From Glycine soja (lineage: Eukaryota > Streptophyta > Magnoliopsida > Fabales > Fabaceae), in contig NC_041011.1 in assembly GCF_004193775.1 (NCBI RefSeq), positions 42,787,167 through 42,851,166 on the forward strand: a stretch of 64,000 bases of DNA, in the 5' to 3' direction. Numbering within the stretch: position 1 is the stretch's first letter; each line of letters starts with the position of its first letter. The notes below the pieces were generated by a model, which saw only the letters and a list, made by a program, of their open reading frames with translations, ran no database searches and had not been told where the DNA came from. The position numbers were made by a program, and so were the translations under genes. Positions 60,101 to 64,000 of this stretch are shown in pieces.

Positions 60101-61269
60101 CTGTCATCAGAGCTCCCAAGGATAGAGATCACAATGTCAGTAAGCTCTGCTATAGAAATCCAATCCTTGTTAATCGAATTCTCTCTTACTAGAGTCTGCA
60201 TTTGGCTCAGGGATTCTTGCAGGTCAGAATATGATAACAAGTTTTCCCTAATAGACCTTATGACCAGACAGTAATTAAGTTCTCTCCACTCTTCAATGGA
60301 TTGTCTTAGTGGAATGTTAGACCTCAAGGTAGTATCTTCAAGAACCTCTTTAGTTTCTGGGTCTGTCCTGTTGCCATCACAAAACCAAGCTTCAATAGCA
60401 GATCGTTCACATGTAGTACCGGTACAAAGGCTAACAGGATCTACCATAACATTCCTGGTTATAGAACAATGGAAAGGATTGAGTGGAGGGATATGTTTTT
60501 CCCTTGAATCATATCTCTCTATCACCTTAACCCTTTCAAAGTACCGCCTCTCCACTTCTTCATAATCCCTTGCTGCATCAGCCCGAGAGAGTAACTGAAT
60601 GATCTGGTCCAAAAGAACACATTCAGCTCTTTCTTTCCGGATGGAAGCTTCTTCTTTTTCCTTCCTAATGCTGGCCAACTCTTTGCTTATCTCTGAGGGT
60701 TCCACTGGCACCCCAACTGCCCTTGCTATCTCCTTTAGCATGTCGTTCGCAAAAGCCTGATCATGTTTCTGTTCTTTAAGTGCCTGGTTCAACTTGTCAA
60801 CAATTTGAATCTGAGATTGTGAAGCCTCAAACTTCTCCCTTTGCATCTCATTTTGTAGTCTATTGACCTGATCAGAAATTCTTGATAGGACTTCAGTATT
60901 TGCAATAGACAATGCAGCCAGAGACTTTCCAATATCCCTTGTGACTTGTTCAACCTCCTCAACTATGGATCGACACTTAATCAGTAAGTAAAAACGGCCA
61001 CGGTTCCTATACTTGTCAACCAAATTGTTTGCCTTCTTAACATCTGCTTCAAGAGACTCCAGAGCAACCCTTGCGGCTTGAGAGTCATTCAATTCTTGAA
61101 GCTGTAATTCCTTTAGCACTGGCTCAATATCAAATAGATGTGTCGAAAGGGCCTTGAAGCTTTCTTTACCAATAAGAACATCAGATGCTGCATGAGCCGT
61201 CTTCAAGACTTGGTTAGTTACCACTGTCAAAATTGTACCTATGGGTATGAGTTCCAATCCTGCTGCCAT
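57197..61269 (-). CDS. U-box / ARM-repeat E3 ubiquitin ligase (PUB43/PUB44-like)
   Basis: Three exons on the minus strand, 61269-60037, 59660-59342 and 58689-57197, with GT-AG introns of 376 and 652 bp (phases 0 and 1), giving 1014 residues. The start MAAGLELIPIGTILTVVTNQ is chosen because upstream in-frame sequence looks like UTR and this N-terminus is typical of the group. An N-terminal helical region with coiled-coil character (about 130-260) precedes the U-box (about 262-336: NPFHCSITRNVMVDPVSL, CERSAIEAWF, LRSNIPLRQSIEEW). Armadillo repeats then fill about 370-1000 (for example GAIPPLLEMLSGN, GGVPLIIDLM, LPGLIKLLHGEV). Such proteins pass ubiquitin from an E2 to targets bound by the ARM repeats; the related SAUL1/PUB44 controls senescence and immunity at the plasma membrane. 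It is longer than SAUL1 (about 800). Several U-box consensus residues differ (Cys-Pro to Cys-Ser, Tyr-Glu-Arg to Cys-Glu-Arg, Pro-Asn to Ser-Asn), so ligase activity should not be taken for granted. Confidence 0.92.
58690..59341 (-). other. Second intron of the E3 ligase gene
   Basis: Donor ATTCAAG|GTAAGA at 59342/59341 and acceptor TTTCACAG|GACCAG at 58690/58689. The frame at 58876-59088 on the other strand is intronic and has no domain. Confidence 0.85.
59661..60036 (-). other. First coding intron of the E3 ligase gene
   Basis: Donor AACAAG|GTAGGC at 60037/60036 and acceptor TTTATAG|GAGAAAG at 59661/59660. Phase 0. Confidence 0.85.
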
Positions 61270-61330
61270 AGCGGAAAGTCTATACTGGATTCTCAACTCA
61301 AACCGTGTAAAAAGAACTCTTTCTATTGCC

Positions 61331-62643
61331 TGAAAGTTGAAACTATTGAACCTGCAAACTGCATCTCTTTTTCCCCTGGAATAAAATTCCTCAAAATCAA
61401 TCCTCTCACAAAGCATAAAAATATTATGCATTAATTCTAGAACAGTCCATTTAACAGAGAGAAGAAAAGGATATTGACTAAATGAATAATTCAACTATCT
61501 AATTCTAGATTACTGTGCATGCAATATACATCATGCTCAATATATCAAAGAATATATGAAATTATAACTTGTAATATTGAGGTCTTGGATACTTGTTGCT
61601 GCTGTTGGCTTGGAAAATCCTAAATGAACTATTATATTCAATTCAAACTTTTACCGGTGAAGTTGATTGAAAGTAGTAATTCGTGCTTACAACAACAGTT
61701 GTAACGAATTCTATCCCATCGGATGGAGGATACAAAATATAAATTACAATTGTCCATAAACGTTTTTTTTCTTTTTGGCAAGGGAAACAAGACTATAGAA
61801 TCAAATAAGCAAGCTGTCAAAGAGAGTTCAAATGCTAAGAGGATTGATTGATGGAGATGATATCGAGATAAACAAACAATCTGACAAAAATTACAAGACC
61901 ATGGCAATATCTGCAGCAATCAGGGAGTTAATTTATCAAGATACAAGCCGTCAACATATGCTACAAGAATTAAGGAGTATAGCAGACTTTCAGAAATTCT
62001 TCTAACTGGGAGAAAATCAATTTCATCATAATTGTCATGATTTTATCGATATTTCTTAAACATAAAAACTGAGGCATTCCTGATGTAAAAATAAAATTCT
62101 GAAATGAAGAGGTTCCATTGCTCTCAAAATTCATCGTTTATTTTAGGTTTAAATACATGTTTGGTCCTGTAATTCAGTATTTTTAATCCTTTATTTCATC
62201 ACATTATTATTCTCTACTTTCACTTTTGAGTTTTTGGGTACTCAACCACAGACAATTTAAGAAGAGCAAAAGAAACCCTGATATAGACAAACTAAGAAAT
62301 TGTACTGAAGCTGCAGCAACCATAATTCTAACATGCCAAGTACAATGGCATCTATATTTCAAGATGTGTAAATAAAACGGAAAGGAAAAAAGGGCTAAAA
62401 ACTAAAACTTTAGACTCATAAATCTCCAAGTGAAGACATAATTCATTACTGTTTTGGTAGAATCGAGACATGATCCAATGACTAACTAAAAAGGAGAAGT
62501 TATATATATGCAACCTTTCAACTAAAAGACACATGTTTTAAAGGAAGGAACTGCAAGTCACTTATAGCCATAGTTCAAACATCATATTAGTAGCAGCAAG
62601 TCAGCAATAGGAAGGAAAAAAGAGAGTGTTGTACATACATACC
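61331..62643 (-). other. Probable 5' UTR intron of the E3 ligase gene
   Basis: On the minus strand CTGTGAG|GTATGT (exon end at 62643) is a good donor, preceded by a CT-rich leader-like stretch. Acceptor candidates before the start codon are TTTCAACTTTCAG (ending 61330) and TTTGCAG (ending 61352). No competing coding exon lies between, so an intron in the leader is likely but not proven. Confidence 0.4.
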
Positions 62644-62887
62644 TCACAGAAGCTTCAAACACAGAAGTGAGAAGCAAAGTTGATTGCTACTGGTGCTTTA
62701 TTTTTATTGGCACGGAAGATACATGGGGTCATGGGGATAGAGAGGACTTGAGCGAGTCAATGGTTTCAGGAAAATACCAAGAAAGTTGCATTTTCCAATA
62801 ATTCTATATATGGTTTCAGTTCAGGATTATCTTCTAATAAATTGTACTATTATATAGTTTGAAAAGTTTAGACCAATGAGTGACAGT

Positions 62888-63016
62888 GACAGAGACATTT
62901 TCTCTTGCATTGCAGTAGATTTTTCCTGGAAAGAAAGTTATATAGCTCGGTTGTTACGTTAAATGCGGTCCAGACAACACGGACAGAGACATTTTCTCTT
63001 GCATTGCAGTAGATTT
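62888..63016. repeat. 35-bp direct repeat, 94 bp apart
   Basis: GACAGAGACATTTTCTCTTG followed by CATTGCAGTAGATTT occurs at 62888-62922 and again, apparently without mismatch, at 62982-63016. It lies in the upstream region of the E3 ligase gene. Confidence 0.85.
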
Positions 63017-63462
63017 GGTCGTGTCGTGTGACTGTGAGATTATAAACGTTTAGTTGGTTTTGTGAAAGAAATTATAAAAAATAGAGGAGAGAAGAGAGAC
63101 AATATCTATGATTGAGAAATTGAATTATTTTATTCTAATTTAAATTTTTTTCAGAAGCGATATAATAAATAGTAAAAGATAAATTAATTAGATAACAAAA
63201 CATTACCAATACATAATATTAAAACTAACTTGCTCCTTAAAGATACCAGGAACCACTTATTGACTAGATTAATCTATTAGAACTGACTCTTAGTAAACCA
63301 ACTTATTTACTAAATCCTACTTTAAAAACTAAAAAATAAAATATTATATTTAACACACTGTCTTTGGACTGAAAATTTCGTATGAAACAGATATTTGATA
63401 ACCTGGAGTTGGCCTACAATGAAGTGAGAAACTGCATTCTAGATATAAAGTGCATCATTAAT

Positions 63463-63467
<5 letters not shown>

Positions 63468-63547
<80 letters not shown>
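63468..63547. repeat. Long (AT)n microsatellite
   Basis: An uninterrupted AT run of about 80 bp, the longest in the window. Confidence 0.95.
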
Positions 63548-63550
<3 letters not shown>

Positions 63551-64000
63551 TTAAAATTAAATATAATTTTAAAAAATAATATATTAATAAACAATTATTA
63601 TTATACTTTATATTCTAAAGTGTATTTTTATTTTAGAGGAGTCAAATCCTTTCTTTGGAGATGTTTGTTCAAACTCGAGGATTTTTATCATATTTTTTGG
63701 ATTTTTAACCTCCAAAAATTATATTTTAAAATTTGGTTAACCCTAACATTTCTTATTTGGTTAACCCTATTGTGAGGGATTAAAAAAACATTTCTCTGAG
63801 ATTAAAAAAAAATAATTTAAAAAACTAAAAACATATTTAAGTTGAACCTAATAATTGAGGTGATTTAAATTGATATGTGATTTTATGTTTTGATCCAAGA
63901 TATGTTTGATACTCGATATTAAGTCCGCTTGAATCCAGCATACCTGTCTTATCACTTTTCTTTAGCAAGAGTAAGCAGCATTTTTAGAAAGAGTAATTAA

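Larger units (their letters stand above)
62700..64000. other. Promoter region of the E3 ligase gene and intergenic DNA
   Basis: Upstream of the minus-strand E3 ligase gene. It contains a 35-bp direct repeat and a long (AT)n tract, listed separately. No gene is seen. The frame at 63382-63579 is the AT repeat translated. Confidence 0.55.

Noticed and set aside
1..64000. CRISPR arrays, operons, prophage or plastid/mitochondrial insertions
   Set aside because: No regularly spaced repeats, no bacterial-type gene order and no recognisable organelle genes.

Overview
The window is nuclear DNA from a flowering plant, most likely a legume close to soybean (Glycine). The evidence is strongly AT-rich intergenic DNA, spliced genes with GT-AG introns, gene families found only in plants (3-ketoacyl-CoA synthase, EXORDIUM-like, DUF506, U-box/ARM E3 ligase), and many small DNA transposons of plant type. 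The genus is inferred from general resemblance and could not be checked by search.

Four protein-coding genes can be supported. In order they are: a DUF506 (PDDEXK-like) gene on + (CDS 20496-21852, three exons) with a TATA box, ACGT promoter elements and a leader full of upstream ORFs; an intronless EXORDIUM/PHI-1-like gene on + (37346-38398); a two-exon 3-ketoacyl-CoA synthase gene on - (46026-43748); and a three-exon U-box/ARM-repeat E3 ubiquitin ligase of the PUB43/PUB44 type on - (61269-57197), probably with a further 5' UTR intron. They are unrelated in function and do not form a cluster. Fatty-acid elongation, cell-wall/growth signalling, root or stress growth control and protein turnover are simply neighbours, as is usual in a plant chromosome arm.

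The rest is intergenic DNA containing many transposon-derived units whose ends can be read directly. These are: a Mutator-like element with an exact 10-bp target duplication (1232-2179); two hAT-like non-autonomous elements (8269-9162 and 38933-39820); two PIF/Harbinger (Tourist)-type elements 44 bp apart, each flanked by a TWA duplication (14130-14517 and 14562-16400); a 480-bp foldback element flanked by TTAA (16593-17072); a MITE cluster around 25.2-25.7 kb interrupted by a complete 2.5-kb solo LTR with a 5-bp target duplication (25748-28291); a foldback element at 54.5 kb; and a LINE RNase H remnant at 51.8 kb. Recent-looking tandem duplications (66, 36, 88 and 137 bp units) and long (AT)n tracts also occur.

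I found no sign of a wholly new biological system. The most interesting items are the overlapping upstream ORFs ahead of the DUF506 gene, the nested LTR-in-MITE insertion whose pre-insertion site can be read, the Mutator-like element carrying a gene-like GC/CT-rich segment with a splice-donor-like site, the departures from consensus in the U-box of the E3 ligase, and three exon-like fragments I could not assign.
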